Positions 47,708 through 59,929 are shown, numbered from the stretch's first letter. The stretch: 64,000 nt of DNA from Tetracentron sinense (GCA_015143295.1 CM026560.1:7070501-7134500); one strand, 5' to 3'. Notes: generated from the letters alone by a model not told the origin. Made by a program: numbers and translations.

Positions 47708-48116
47708 TAGAGCTGTAAACGGATGCGGATATTAACCATATCCGATTTGTATCCGTTTAGTCGGATAATTATCCGAATAGGTATCCGGTGGAGCGAATTC
47801 GAATAGTAAAATCACTATCCGTTTATAATCGGATACAAATTCGGATAGTGATATATCCGATCTGATATATATCCATCTGATTATATAATATATTTTAAAT
47901 TTATAAAATTAATATAACCTTTAAAACATATTTTTTAAATATATATATAAAATTATTAGATAATTCGGATACTATCCTAATCCGGATATTTTATTCGGAG
48001 TCGGATACGGATACAGATATCATATTTCACTATCCGTCGAATATTTATTCGGATTCGGATATCCAAATATATAATCGGATACGAATTTAACACTATCCGT
48101 TCCGTTTACAGCCCTA
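47708..48116. mobile_element. hAT-type MITE 2, 409 bp, ggatatccg interior
   Basis: The ends are TAGAGCTGTAAACGGATGCGG and, inverted, TAGGGCTGTAAACGGAACGG. The interior repeats tatccgaat/attcggata words throughout. The flanks ccaaggtg and tggtaaggtg are similar but not a clean 8-bp duplication. Confidence 0.7.
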
Positions 48117-48249
48117 TGGTAAGGTGCACATGCTTTCCCTACGAAGGTGGGTCCCACTTAATGCTTGACAAAATTGAATGTTCAATCAACCAACGATCCG
48201 ATGGTAGGTTAAAATCACTCCCCTTATAATATTTTGAGCAGTCATAGGC

Positions 48250-48340
48250 GTACTTTTTCCCCTTGCATTTTATTTATTGGTAAACAAAGGCGGCCATCTG
48301 CCTCTCTAGCATTTTATTGGTGAGCAAAGGCGGTCATCTA
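48250..48340. repeat. Two-copy tandem repeat of about 50 bp
   Basis: The phrase gcattttat...ttggtaaacaaaggcggccatct recurs as gcattttattggtgagcaaaggcggtcatct immediately downstream. Confidence 0.7.
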
Positions 48341-48928
48341 AATCACAGGATCTTCTCCACTAGTAAGCATTATCTCTGAAAGTGCCACGACCACTTACCC
48401 TCTCTTGGAGTGCCCAAAGTTTTGGGGCACATGCATTGAAGGTAAGTGTCCTATTGTGGTCTTCCCGCCCTATACTAAAGAAGATCCCAAGTCGCCATGG
48501 AAATGGAGCAAGCAGGGTCCAATCACTCACCTTAAGCAAGGTTCCCATCACCATTTATTCACAAGTTAGCGACCCCTAACTACTAACAGTGGATTGAATT
48601 TTGAATTTTTTTTTACAAAAAAATATACAATAGAATTGATAAAGAAAAAAAGAGAGGGAGAATAGTCGTCTCCAGAAAATAAGTTCACTTTGTTCTCATA
48701 ATTTGCCCATTGGAATACAAAAGCCACCAAATCAAACCCCACCCTAATTAATAAGAGAAAATTTGTAGATAAAAAGTGGTCCAATCTACTTCTACAACTG
48801 CACTAAACTACCCCAAAGATTCAAACCACCACACTCTAAAACGGCAAGTTGAAGAACTCAAACTCAAATTAGAAAAAGAATTCAAAAGTCAAAACAGATA
48901 ATTTTGGACAGCCAAATTCATTTATTCC
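48341..48928 (-). other. Downstream flank of the pseudokinase gene
   Basis: This should contain the 3' UTR. An AATAAA on minus at 48921-48926 lies only a few bases past the stop codon, too close to be the sole poly(A) signal. Frames here are not supported as genes. Confidence 0.4.
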
Positions 48929-51900
48929 TTATATGCTCAAATGCTCTTCCCTTGGCAAGCTCTGAACGGTATCCGACCACCTCCCCGGAGAATGGTCACT
49001 GCTATTTGAAGACACCTGAGCCTCAGCCCTCACCTCCCTTATCATCCTTAGCACTTCCCTCATCACCGGTCGGTTATCTGGTGCTAGTGAGACACAAGCC
49101 ACTGCAATATTCAATAGTGCCCCGAGTTTCTCCTCAGAAGCCTCATTACCTGACGATGGATCCTCTCCCGACTCTGCCGCTTCCTCGCGGACTAATCGGA
49201 CCCACCGAGGGATGTCTTCCCCGTGTTCCTGAACAAGATCTTGGAAGGGTGTTTTCCCAGTTAGGAGCTCCAAGAGGAGGACGCCGAAGCTGTAGACATC
49301 GGATTGTTGGGTGAATGGCTTAGGCGTGTTTCGGCATTCAGGGGCTCTGTAGAAGAGGGAAGAAGCACTTAATTCTTCGAGTGCGTCGGGATCTCTGAAA
49401 AGGTTGAGACCATAGTCTGTGAGGCAGGACTCAAAATCCGAACCTAACAAAACGTTGGAGGATTTCAAGTTCCCATGGGTCAGGGTAGGCGTCTGGTGTA
49501 TATAAAATAAACCGGTAGCCAAGTCCTCCGCTATTTTAAGGCAGGATGTCCAGTGTAGAGGCTTTCCACCACCTGAAGTTCTTGATCCTGTATAAAAAAT
49601 AACAATTGTTAAAGCATCAAACTCACTAAATGTTTCAGACAAACTGGAAGTTCATTTTTATTTTTTTTTCTTTTTTTGTGAGAAAGGGTGTCAAAAACCC
49701 TTCTTTTAAGGCAAGAACTAGTCCCTTCGAGTGTCAGGCATACCCACTCAAAATTTTTCCTACGGACACCAAGTTAAGTCGAGTGAGAGTTGAACACATA
49801 ACCGGAACAAACCCGGGAATTTTTGTTATCACAAATGTCAGTTTACTCCAATCAACCAAACAAAGAGAAATTTTGTGAAATTTCCGTCTCCATTCCTTCA
49901 TATGAAATTGATATCACAAATATGAGATGTCATGTAAAAATAGATAATAAATTCAATTAAATTGTTATCCTCGTTAAGATAGTAAAGACCTTAAGTATAT
50001 ATATTTTTTTGATCCATAAGACCTTAAGCATTTTAACTAACTTATTTAAACTCTGATATGCTAAAAAGTCAATTTAATAACCTATTTAAAATAGAAATTT
50101 AATTATTAAGAATCAGGACTTTTGATCTATTAGAAAAAAATCATTAAAAAATATATAAATATATATTGACTCCAAAAGTTTTTAAAAAATCAAAACAAAT
50201 TCTATTCATCTAAAAGATTCAGATTTTCAATTTGGTTTGGATACCGAAATTTCCGAAATTATGAAGATTTCAAACATTTTTATTTTTCGTCGGTGTAATC
50301 ATTAATCTAGGTGTTAGGTCAAGCATCGAGTTCAATAAATAAATAATGATAGATTTTGGGAGTCGTTACAAAACTTGTGAGTGTGCATTATGCCCCTTCC
50401 CCATTGAAATCTCCAGGACAGTGATTGACAGATATAGATAGCAAAAGATATTAATCCAGAAAAAATCCATTTTTTATTAGGCCTCGGATTGTCTCTGGCG
50501 AACCCAAAAAACCATCTTGGACAACCATAAAATAAAATAGGGCACACGTGGCAATTAAAAGAGGAGAAGTCATTTCATTTTCTCCCTATGATTTTGACTT
50601 CTCCCCACTTGATATCTCTCCCCCTTGATCTCACCATCTTATCACCATGTGTCATGTAGTGCATGGAGAAGTCAAAATCATCCAATGATTTTGACTTCTC
50701 TACCACTTATCCCCTATTCTATGGTTGCCCGAGACAAGGATGTTTCTGGCGAAGCCAGAGACAATCCGAGGCATTTTTATTAGCATGGTAGAAGGGAAAT
50801 TGCATTTCCGGAAGAAAAAGGGTTTTCTGAATCTAAAGGGGACAAAAACGGAATTGATCATTGACATTATAAATGTGAAGTCTCATCTACATCAAATTGG
50901 ATATGACAGTTTTATTACTAAAATTTTAATTGAGTTTCTAACAAATGAATAATATATGGACTGCATGAAACCTATTCAGTCCACCAGATGTGTTCACGAG
51001 TAGAGGAGTGCTTTCTCACCATCATTTGACAAATCACTTGTCACGCTTGACACGTTGAAAGCATGCTTTAACCTACTTTGCAAGAAGAAAGAACCAAAAA
51101 AAACCAAAAACTGGTTGACCCTTTGATTACAATTTGAATATATAACGGTTCGTTATTTTCACCCTTGTCACGCTTAGCCACAATGCCATCTATGATTTCA
51201 CTCATTTTTGCCTTTATTGTTATTTTTTTGGAAGGTAAAAAAAAAAAACGACAAAAAAAAACTAAATAACCCAAAAAAAAAAACAAAAAATAAAGCCTTT
51301 TGAACATTTTTTTTACACTTTCAAAGAACTAATTATATTCACCGAAAAAAAAAAGTTATTTATATATAAGAGCAAGACCCAGGGCCCTCTATACAAAGGA
51401 CCGCCGGGTCCACATGTCCTTTTTAATACCCATGTAATTATAGTAAATCATAACTAAATTATAATTAATATTTTTGTTATTGTTGTTTTGTTAAAATCAA
51501 GGTTAGTATGCTTAATTCTAAGAGTGGATGAATCTTATCCTCAATTAATTAATATTATGGACCAATGAAAACTGACATTCTGTCCCGTGAAGTATTTTCC
51601 TATTGATAATAAATAACCGACCATGAGGGCACCTCTAAACTCAGCTAAGCAAGATGACCACCAAAGCAAGTGAAATAAACAATTTTTCAACTTATCGTAA
51701 AGTATACAATAAAAAAATTAAAAATACAAAAATAATTTAATAATTTAGAGTAAAATTCATCTTTTACCGTAAAACATTACATAATACATTTACATTCGTG
51801 AGAGTGTAAGAGCATTCCTAACAGTCTCATCAAATTTTAGTCACCAAAATAGCTAAAAGTCATTTTTTTTATTTAGGTAATCCACTTTTTAAAACACCCC

Positions 51901-54900
51901 CAATAGTCTCACCAATTTAACAAAAAAGAAAAAAGAGATAAACATTATTTTATTATTTGTGTAGAAAAACAAAAAAGAATGGAAGAGAGAAACATTGGTT
52001 TGGTGAGTGTACAATACTCGCTAAACCAAAATCGTTATTTTGACTAGTGGGTGGCACGCGCGATGCACATGAGAGCGAGGGGAAGGAGTTAACCACAGTT
52101 AATAGGAGTTAAAAGGGACACGTGTTAACCTACAGGTGCGATTGAACTCTCCCAGAATTCAATCAAGATTGATTGTGATTCTATAGATAGATGAGGGTAA
52201 TAAGGAAATTAAAGTAAAACATTAAATTAAAGTTTTGTTTTATATAAGGATAGTTTAGGAATTTCAGAAAATTTACGCTTCGCCAGCCTCTCCCATTATA
52301 ATAGTAAAGATGAGACTGCTGGGACTCTGCTTTGACTCATCAAAATAACAAAAATTTATTTTGGTGAGGCGTTAGGAATGCTGTTTTAAGGATTCAGTTC
52401 TCTCAAGTGATGGTGGTGATTGAAAAACCCATCATATTTAACCTGATTCTAAGTCGAGCCTCTAACTCATTAACCACTGGTAACCAATGCTGACTAATCG
52501 TGCCTAACCATATTACACTCTCCCTACCAAAAAAAAATAATAATAAATAAATAAGCCTTCTGAAAATTTTCCTATATCTTTCAAATATCCAAGTACAAAT
52601 ATGAAATATATATGTTACCACATATTTGGAAAGTTCAATCATTTACCAACAATTTTAATTCGAATCAACAATTGAAATATATTAAGTTTACCACATATTT
52701 GTATGTTCAATCATTTACCAACAATTTTAATTCAAATCAACAATTGAAATTAAAATCAAGCACCCACTAATGTAGTCTCCATAACTGTGGAAACGAGTTT
52801 GCTAGCCTTAATTGCCCTCTGTTAGTGGAAAGGACAAACCACTACAATCACCTGAGTGGGGGCATTTAATGTAGGGTTGTCAACGGATCGGATTCGGACC
52901 GGATCTGCCTAGATCCGAATCCGATCCAATTAAGAATCCGACTGATCCGAATCCGATCCGAGATCCGTCGGATCATGAAGTAACCGATCCGAATCCGATC
53001 CGATTATATATCGTCCAATCCGAATCCGATCCGAGGTTATTTTTTTTAAAAAAAATCTATTTTAATAATAAAAAATCTAATAATACCTTAATTAATACTA
53101 ATTAATGTTAATTTTTTTTAAAATTAATATTTTATATATAGAAAATCTAAATAATATATTTAAAATAATTAAAAATTATTATTATTATCGGATCGGATTT
53201 TAATTGGATCGGATCACCCTATATCCAGATCCGATCCGATTATAATCGGATTCCACCGATCCGATCCGAATCCGATCCGACGGATCACATATAGGGTCCA
53301 AAGTCCGGCTAATCGGATCGGATTCGGATCGGATCCGGATCATGATCCGGTCCATTGACAGCCCTAATTTAATGCCAGCATCCCCTATTTTCCGTTTTTA
53401 CAACCAACCATTACTTTTTTTAAAAGAAAAATAAACCTCTCCTCGAGGAGGAGAATGAACCGTCCCAGCCCTTTACAAATTGCCACGTGTACCTTTTTTT
53501 TACCCTTTAACTGTGGTTAAAATTTAGGAAAATATTTAGTTACCGTAATTCCCATTATCTAAACAGAATGACGGATCACATCCACGCACAATTTTAAATA
53601 CTCACCTAGTGTGGTTAAGATTCACTCACCCACAGAATTAAGCAATCCAATAATGATTTTTCAAACCAAAATCTTAATATTAATTTAATTAAGATTAACT
53701 AGGGTTAAAGGTATTTTCCTATGTGAACAAGACGACGCGTTGGTAAGATATGAAATGGACCAGTGGGTCCTGTGAGCATTGCTCTAAAATTTATTAACAT
53801 TTAGGATTAAAGCATCAATATTGGTTTTATAAGAAGAAAAAATTAAGTATAGGGTTAAAACTTTTTAACTAGAGTTCAATGGTATTTAACGGGTTTTTGT
53901 GAGTGTTTCCCCTTCTCATAGGAGGAGAGGATCATTCCTCTTTTTTAAAACGTCCGTTTTCCTTCCAAAAATGCACAGCTGGCATGCTAAAATCCCTACC
54001 AAAAGTGCAGCCAAAAGAGATTAAAAATAAAGAAAGAAATATTACCGTGGATGAGGGAGAATAAGCTGCCGTTGGGGAAGTAGTCGTAAACGAGGAGACG
54101 CTCTTCCTTGGCCTGGAAATAGGCCCTGAGGGGGACCAAGTTAGGATGCCGTAGCCTACCAAGCACCTCCATCTGCCTCCTGAACTCATCCAGACCAGGA
54201 TACCTACACTCCTTCATCCTCTTCACCGTCACTATATACCCCGACTCCATCACCGCCTTGTACGTACTCCCTATCGTTCCTCTCCCCAATGTCTCTGCCG
54301 ACGCCTTCAGCAGATCCTCCAAGCTGTAACTCATCTGCTGATCCCCTGCTCCGCAGAACACTAAACTCCCCAACCCCTCCCCTTCCCATGAAAACCCCCC
54401 TACTTTTCTCCCATTATTACCGTCATCCCTACCGGTCTCTTCTCCCCCATTTCCTCCTTCTACCCCCACTCCCTTGTTCCTCTCCTCACCCGACTTCCTT
54501 CTTCTTCTGCTGCTTCTGCTTCTGTTCTGACAGATCTTCCACAACAGAGCCGAACAGATCAACAATAATATGAATCCGCCAACGCTTCCGGCGATAATCT
54601 TAATCAGCTTCTGTCGATGTCTGTGATTCGAAGACGAACTCGGAGATGGTGTTCTTGTCGGAAATCCGGGACTGATCGAAGGAGGAAAGGTTTGGTTGTT
54701 CTGATCACATAATTTTTGTAACTGTACACCGCATAGATTTAGGTTATTCGAGAATGACGAGTCGTTGAATCGAATGAGAGCTGGAGTCAACGGAATCTCA
54801 CCGGAGAGTTGATTATTGGACACATTGAAGAATCTTAGGCTGGTTTGATTCAGAGGCGGGATTTCTCCGGTGAGCCGATTGTCCTGCAAGTACAGAACGT

Positions 54901-55378
54901 ACAGTCGCCGGAGATTTAGGAGTGAAGCCGGAATGTGGCCGGAGATTAGGTTTCCGGACAGTAGGACAACTTTTAATCGGTGAGGAACTGAAATGAAGGT
55001 GGGGAAATTGCCGGAGAACTGGTTGTCGTTGAGGAAGAGTGATTTGAGATTGATTAGGCCGGAAAGATTGGGGATTTCGCCGGAAATCGAGTTTCCCTTG
55101 AAACTCAATACCCGGAGCTGATCGAGCTGGTTTAAGCTCTGCTCGTCTAGGGTTCCGTTCAGATTCAAGTACTCGAGAACGAGCTTTGTAACCCTTCCGC
55201 TTCTGCATTCTTTGATTCCTTCCCATTTGCAGAAATCGGATCCTCTCCATGGCAGCGAGTTTGAAGGATCGATCGAAGATTTCAGTGTAAGAAGCACTTC
55301 TGCGTCGCCTGATCTTGCTAGAGGAAGAAAAGAAAGTAAGGAGAGAAACAGAAAATAGCTTGAAATAAGAGGTTCCAT
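48929..55378 (-). CDS. LRR receptor-like pseudokinase (At1g60630/At1g10850-like)
   Basis: Two coding exons on minus, 54046-55378 and 48929-49587, join in phase (donor CACG/GTAAT, acceptor ATACAG/GATC) into 663 codons. Order: signal peptide (1-23), LRR N-cap with [10 protein letters not shown], about five LRRs (60-205), Ser/Pro-rich juxtamembrane, one membrane helix (259-282), basic cytoplasmic stretch, kinase-like domain (about 351-630). The glycine loop is GRGTIGST and the ATP-site lysine remains in VTVKRM (386). The catalytic HRD is HGN (482-484) and DFG is DYG (502-504), so phosphotransfer is unlikely. The C-terminal [20 protein letters not shown] agrees, as I recall, with the Arabidopsis inactive LRR-III kinases At1g60630/At1g10850. 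It is probably a plasma-membrane receptor or scaffold. The frame is intact, with no sign of decay. Confidence 0.93.
50481..50772. mobile_element. Mutator-like MITE, 292 bp, nested inverted repeats
   Basis: The ends GCCTCGGATTGTCTCTGGC are inverted exactly at the right end, with the arms continuing imperfectly to about 60 bp. A second inverted pair (ggagaagtca...tgattttgacttctcc) lies inside. The flanks ttttttattag and atttttattag form an 11-bp duplication with one mismatch, in the Mutator range (9-11 bp). Confidence 0.8.
51811..52382. mobile_element. MITE, 572 bp, TIR agcattcctaac
   Basis: The left end agcattcctaacagtctcatcaaa is mirrored by ttttggtgaggcgttaggaatgct on the right. The flanks show no clean duplication. 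The interior at 52080-52160 holds a copy of the gttaaccacagttaa/gacacgtg repeat, so that may be nested. Confidence 0.6.
52872..53366. mobile_element. hAT-type MITE 3, 495 bp, gatccg interior
   Basis: A perfect 8-bp duplication atttaatg lies at 52864-52871 and 53367-53374. The ends are TAGGGTTGTCAACGGATCGG and, inverted, TAGGGCTGTCAATGGACCGG. Almost the whole interior is permutations of gatccgaatccgatccg and its complement. It has no transposase. Confidence 0.9.
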
Positions 55379-57461
55379 CGACGAAAAGAAAAGGCAATAA
55401 AGAGGAAATATGATCTATAAATGCTTTTCTCGGATCTTCATATTCTTCGTTGAAGCTTTGGATTTGATTTCTATAAACAGCGACGTGTAGAAGTTGAACC
55501 CATGGAGAATCTTCAAATCTTCAGAATCTCCAAAATCTATTAATCTTTTTTGTCTCCCTCTCTTCCTTTTCCTGCTTTTACTATTTTCCTCGATCGTCTT
55601 CTGGATCAAGAGCATCAGATCCAGCGTTCTCCACGTACGATCTCTTCTGCTTTTACCGCCTCTGCTTTGTCGAATCGAAAAATACAGTAAAACATCTCCA
55701 TCAGTAATTCATCGATGAAACCCTAAATAAAAATAAAAACCCCGCCGATTTCGGTCTTTATCAGCACCTTAACTCATCTAAACGACTGCTTCAAGTTCAA
55801 GCAAACCGACAGAATCGAAAATAGTAATCTTCACCGACTCTGCTTTCTACTGGTTCTGAGAAAAATCCCTGAAGCTGAGAGAGCTCTCTCTCTAATTCAT
55901 CAATGGAGACTGGTTATGCATCAAGTCTCCGTTTTCTTGCTCGCAAAAACTCACAGACAAAACACAGTAAATTCACGTGAACTGAACTCAGAAGTTGCAG
56001 ACGAGAATCTCTTTTCTTTTTCTAAAACCCCGCAGGTATTATTAGAAATAGAAAAAGTAAGCCATTTTATTTTGTTTAATCCCTCGGGATTCTCAAACCT
56101 CTGAGTCGTTGTGGAGCATTGAAAGGCACGTACTCAACTATTTCATCAGCAGCTTCTTCGATGCCTCGACTGGAAAAGAAATCAAAATCGATCGCCAGAG
56201 AGATTATAGAGTGCAGAACAAGCTTTCCCAAACCTTTTCCCCTTCAAAGGACTCTATTCAAAGAGAAATCGCTACAATGCTATGAACTTCAAACGCCAAA
56301 AAAAAAAAAAAACACCAGATCCGCAACCAAACACATCGATTTTTCCCTCCATTGTGAAAAAAAAAAATGGCGGAAAACTCAAAAGCTGTGATCTTTGAAT
56401 GAAATTTTCAGGAAAGGATCCAATGGTATTAAATGAATCCAGAAATGCCCTAGATCGTTGATAATTTAAGAGAGAGAGAGAGGAAGGTAAATAAAAGAAG
56501 AAAAGAAAAGGACACAACAACACACTTCTTGCTCACTGAAACTTCTCGGGAAACCAGTGACCCACTTTAACCTATAGTTAGCAGGAAGTAAATACGGACC
56601 TGGAGAAATGCTACCCCCACCATTCAAACTCTGACTGTAGACTGTAGTAGCGACGTGTGTCACTACTTTTTCTGTGGAAGAGGTTGAAACTATAACGAGG
56701 AGTGTCGTAAAAGAGAGAGTGGAGTTTGTAAGTCTACGTCTGGCTAGCAGTCCTCGTCGCTGGTTTCCTTTACGCTGGCCCTTATGGAATACGTGTCGTG
56801 TATTAATATGCCTAACACGAGGAAGGAAATGGAGTATAACTATAACCATTGCGGAGTGAATAGTTTCACGTTTGGGCAATCTAGGACCATTTACTTTAGT
56901 TAGTGCCAGCTGGGAAGCCTGTTTTTGGTTGGGAGTTAGGTCTCTGGTTGAGAAATTTTAGATCAATGTTTGGTGAAGGTGACAGACATTACTAATGATG
57001 TCGCCCCAAATCTAAGCCAAGGGAGTAGTACTGTACATCGAACTTGGTTGGACAGGGCTGGGCTAAGACCGTACTCCGGCTGTGTCCTTTTAACCTTGGT
57101 AATATAATATTTGTTTTTTAACTCTAATAGTTAATTTTTTTTTTTCTAAACATTAAGATTACATGGTTGAACTCTAGGGGTTAATAAATTTTAACCACGG
57201 TTAAGGGATGTCAAAAGGGACACGTGTTGACCTATAGATGGGGCCAGACGATTTTCGTCTGGTGAGAGCCACGAAATGAAATCCCATCCCCTATTAACAA
57301 TGCCCGGCCTAGTCCATGTTCGAACAGCATTGGGCCTTAATCCAGCCTGAATTGGGCCAAGCCCTTTTTTTTTTTTTTGAGTTCAGGAAGAGCCCAAGTT
57401 AGCCCAAAATCGACAAGCCCAAACTCAATTAGGGCCCTTAATGGCACATTTCCACGACAAG
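55379..57461. other. Upstream region of the pseudokinase gene
   Basis: This should contain the minus-strand promoter and 5' UTR. A T/CT-rich stretch (55550-55620) and gagagagctctctctct (55876-55892) lie here. I could not fix a TATA box or start site. Further right (57150-57260) is another copy of the ttaaccacggttaa/gacacgtg repeat, and at 57300-57440 words such as gggccaagcccttt resembling hAT MITE 1. No second gene is supported. Confidence 0.45.
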
Positions 57462-57506
57462 TAGGGTTGTAAAGGGATGCGGATATTATCCATATTCGAT
57501 TCGTAT
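57462..57506. mobile_element. hAT-type MITE 4, left end only
   Basis: The string tagggttgtaaagggatgcgg and the following atattatccatattcgattcgtat match the left 45 bp of MITE 2 (47708), then stop abruptly. The right half is absent from the window. Confidence 0.6.
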
Positions 57507-57555
57507 ATACTAGCATCATAAGAAAGGTTTTTCAAAGGAAAATTCAAAAAAATTT

Positions 57556-57815
57556 AGTATGTCCGTCCATTTCATAGTTCGGGTACTAGTGATCAATAAA
57601 AATAAAGATGTTAGTATGTCCGTCCATTTTATAGTTCGGATACTAGTTAATAAAAGTAAAGATGCTAGTATGTCCGTTTATTTCATAGTTCGGGTACTAG
57701 TTAATGAAAATGAAGAATGCTAGTATGTCCGTCTATTTCATAGTTCGGGTATTAGTTAATAAAAATAAAGATACTAGCATGTCCGTCTATTTTATAGTTC
57801 GTGTGGTAGCCAAAT
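57556..57815. repeat. 54-57-bp tandem repeat in LTR K, five copies
   Basis: Units begin agtatgtccgtccatttcat at 57556, 57613, 57667, 57722 and 57776. Confidence 0.9.
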
Positions 57816-58420
57816 GAGATAAGTGAAGCTTGATGCTCATAAAGAACTCATAAGTCTCACAAGACTAATAAAGTCTCACAAGACTAATAAGATTTGTAAG
57901 GAACTCATAAGTACCAACTGACTCATAAGAAAAATGATCATAAGAAAAGTTTATAAGAAATGAGAAATAAAATTGTAAGAAAAGAAAAGAAAATCTATAA
58001 GAAATGAAATGCAAGCTCACAAGAAAAGAAGTAAGAAATGTAAAACATGAAAGGATTTTAATATACTATGAGCAGGTATGAGCACTAATATCTGTTTCTA
58101 AGAATAGGAGAGGAGGCTAGTATACTATGACTAGGTACATGTACTAGCATCTGTCTCAAAGTAAGTACAAGATAAGTGAAATGAATGATCTCATAAGCTA
58201 AGAATCTCATAAGATGCATAAGGAACTTAGAAGATATTTGAAATATATATTGTTAAAGCATGAACTTAAAATATGATTTAAAGTATGATTTTCGAGATTA
58301 TGCATTTGTTATCTTGTCTTAACTTCTGCACTCTGATCAAGTATATGTTATGATGTACTGTATCATGTATCACATATTAATGTATTATAACATGATTAGT
58401 TAGTAGTTTGTATACGCTGA

Positions 58421-58534
58421 GTATGCAATGCTCAGCCGAACTATTATCGTGCTACGGAACCAAGGGTCCAACAGGAGCTTGCTGGGGATCAGCATGCAGA
58501 TAATAGGGGCCTCGACATGTGGCCTTATGGTTGA
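58421..58534 (+). CDS. LTR-embedded small frame, copy K (diverged)
   Basis: 37 codons to a TGA, in register with the hairpin. It reads NAQPNYY, then ATEPRVQQELAGDQ, and ends MWPYG. EPRV stands where the other copies have EPWV or GPWV. The acidic tail is shorter, so this copy is diverged and possibly decayed. Confidence 0.3.
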   Translation, partial: VCNAQPNYYRATEPRVQQELAGDQHADNRGLDMWPYG

Positions 58535-58798
58535 GTTTTGAGAGAGAGAGTGACATGTATTTTGGATTATCATGTCGAGGTTTTGTTAAACTTGGGTTAG
58601 ATAACCTGAGTTATCATCATATGTAAATATGTAATTTTATATTTCAGTTTTAGTTGACTCTTGTACTTGGAATACAATCAATGTTATAAGAAATTTTTAG
58701 GTTCGCTATTTGCAATGCCTTGTGCTTTCTCATAGGATGGTTTGTATGTAAGTCACGAAGCCCCTCGTAACTCCTAGGTGAGATTTTAGCTCATGACA

Positions 58799-59265
58799 TT
58801 TCTTTTTGTTCTTATTCCTTTTTCCATTTCACAAAGAATCAATTATTTGGGGTGATCTTTTACAAGTTTTCATGCTTTAAGAAGTTGATATTTATTTTCA
58901 ATTTCATTTTCTTCCTCATTATTAATTTCAATGGATTTATCCTTGTTAGAATCTTCTTGAGTTTTATCATCCTTTTCATTTTTATCAAATTCAATGGTTG
59001 AGATTTCTTTAGATTATTTACATTCTTTTCAATCTCATCTTCATTAATTTTCATATTTTCAAAAGGATTAACTTCATCAAAAACCACATGAATAAATTCT
59101 TCAACAATTAGAATTTTCTTGTTAAATACTTTATAAGCTTTACTATTTGTTGAATATCTTAAAAAAAAAAAATTCATTAGATTTAGGATCAAACTTCTTT
59201 AAGTGGTATTTGTCATTTAATATAACGCATTTACAACAAAACACTTTAAAGTAGCTTATGTTAGG
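58799..59265 (-). pseudogene. SIRE-like copia fragment (integrase end and linker)
   Basis: On minus, from right to left: a degraded CF-LN-KYHLKKFDPKS region, YSTNSKAYKVFNKK, VVFDEVNPFEN, then a Glu/Asn/Lys-rich linker and, after a stop, KDHP just before 58799. It overlaps the part of element F that ends at 36330. It is cut on the left by LTR K and on the right at ttagg by the element starting 59266. Confidence 0.75.
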
Positions 59266-59929
59266 TGTAACAGCAAATTTCGATCGCCTCACCTTGGTGT
59301 GAGGCTATTGAACTTCACTGTTCAAACGTCCTCCTTTAATGGAGTTTATTATTTTATGTGGGAAAACCATTTCCGGCATAGGTAAACCTATGCCATTAAT
59401 TACACTCTCTTTTGAGAGAGATACCTTTGATTAAAAAAAAGAGAGAAAGAGAGACAAGCATAACATTTTTTATTTGATAAATGGGTGTCAAATGCCCCAT
59501 TTCGGCGTTTACAGATGCCTCAAAAGAGGTCTTTCAAAGTAAAAAGGGAGAGAGAGAAAGAGGTAGGCATTTTGGCCTACCTTGTAGCTTCTATTAGAGC
59601 TCTGGTTCTTTTTGATTGGAGTTCTATCTCTGGGGTTTCTTCTTTGGATTTCAGGTTCTCCAAAAATCGGGGTCCCTTGCACTGTACTCCAACTCCCACT
59701 TTCATATCGTGGGGTTACTGGGGAAGTGGTTTCACAACCACCTCCTCTAATTGCCTTCTTCTTTGTGAAGAGGACATCTGTCCTCTTCTTGGGAGAGTGA
59801 GGACTACCCCTCACCCTCATTTCCTGGATCGTGGGTGGGTAGTGGGTATTTTACCCATTACTGGACCGCCAAATGATAGTACCATGTGGCCTTTAGCCCT
59901 TTTTGTTTGAGGCAGCAAGGGACCTCTTT

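Larger units (their letters stand above)
49588..54045 (-). other. Intron of the pseudokinase gene, 4.46 kb
   Basis: It has GT...AG borders as given for the gene. The length is explained largely by insertions: a Mutator-like MITE (50481-50772), a second MITE (51811-52382), a hAT MITE (52872-53366) and copies of the dispersed ggttaa/cacgtg repeat near 52080 and 53450-53775. The acceptor is preceded by a T-rich tract. I see no conserved exon inside. Confidence 0.85.
57507..58798 (+). mobile_element. LTR K (plus, left edge unclear), gypsy-type
   Basis: Its last 250 bp match LTR fragment I, and it ends TCATGACA at 58798 inside a SIRE copia fragment. It has the same internal order as LTRs A-C: tandem array (57556-57815), conserved hairpin tacgctgag...gctcagcc (58413-58438), small open frame, end. 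The left edge and duplication were not found, so it is probably truncated. Confidence 0.55.

Noticed and set aside
48904-49314. 136-codon plus-strand frame
   Set aside because: It is antisense to the kinase exon 2, whose protein is unmistakable; it is a GC-rich shadow frame.
52395-52545. Possible second SINE (ends ccctaccaaaaaaaaataataa)
   Set aside because: The 3' end resembles the element at 41807-41955, but no B-box or duplication is readable and it overlaps the edge of the MITE ending at 52382.
54813-55397. 194-codon minus frame rich in Arg and Ser
   Set aside because: It is an alternative frame of the LRR exon 1; the LRR frame has signal peptide, LRRs and a correct splice junction.
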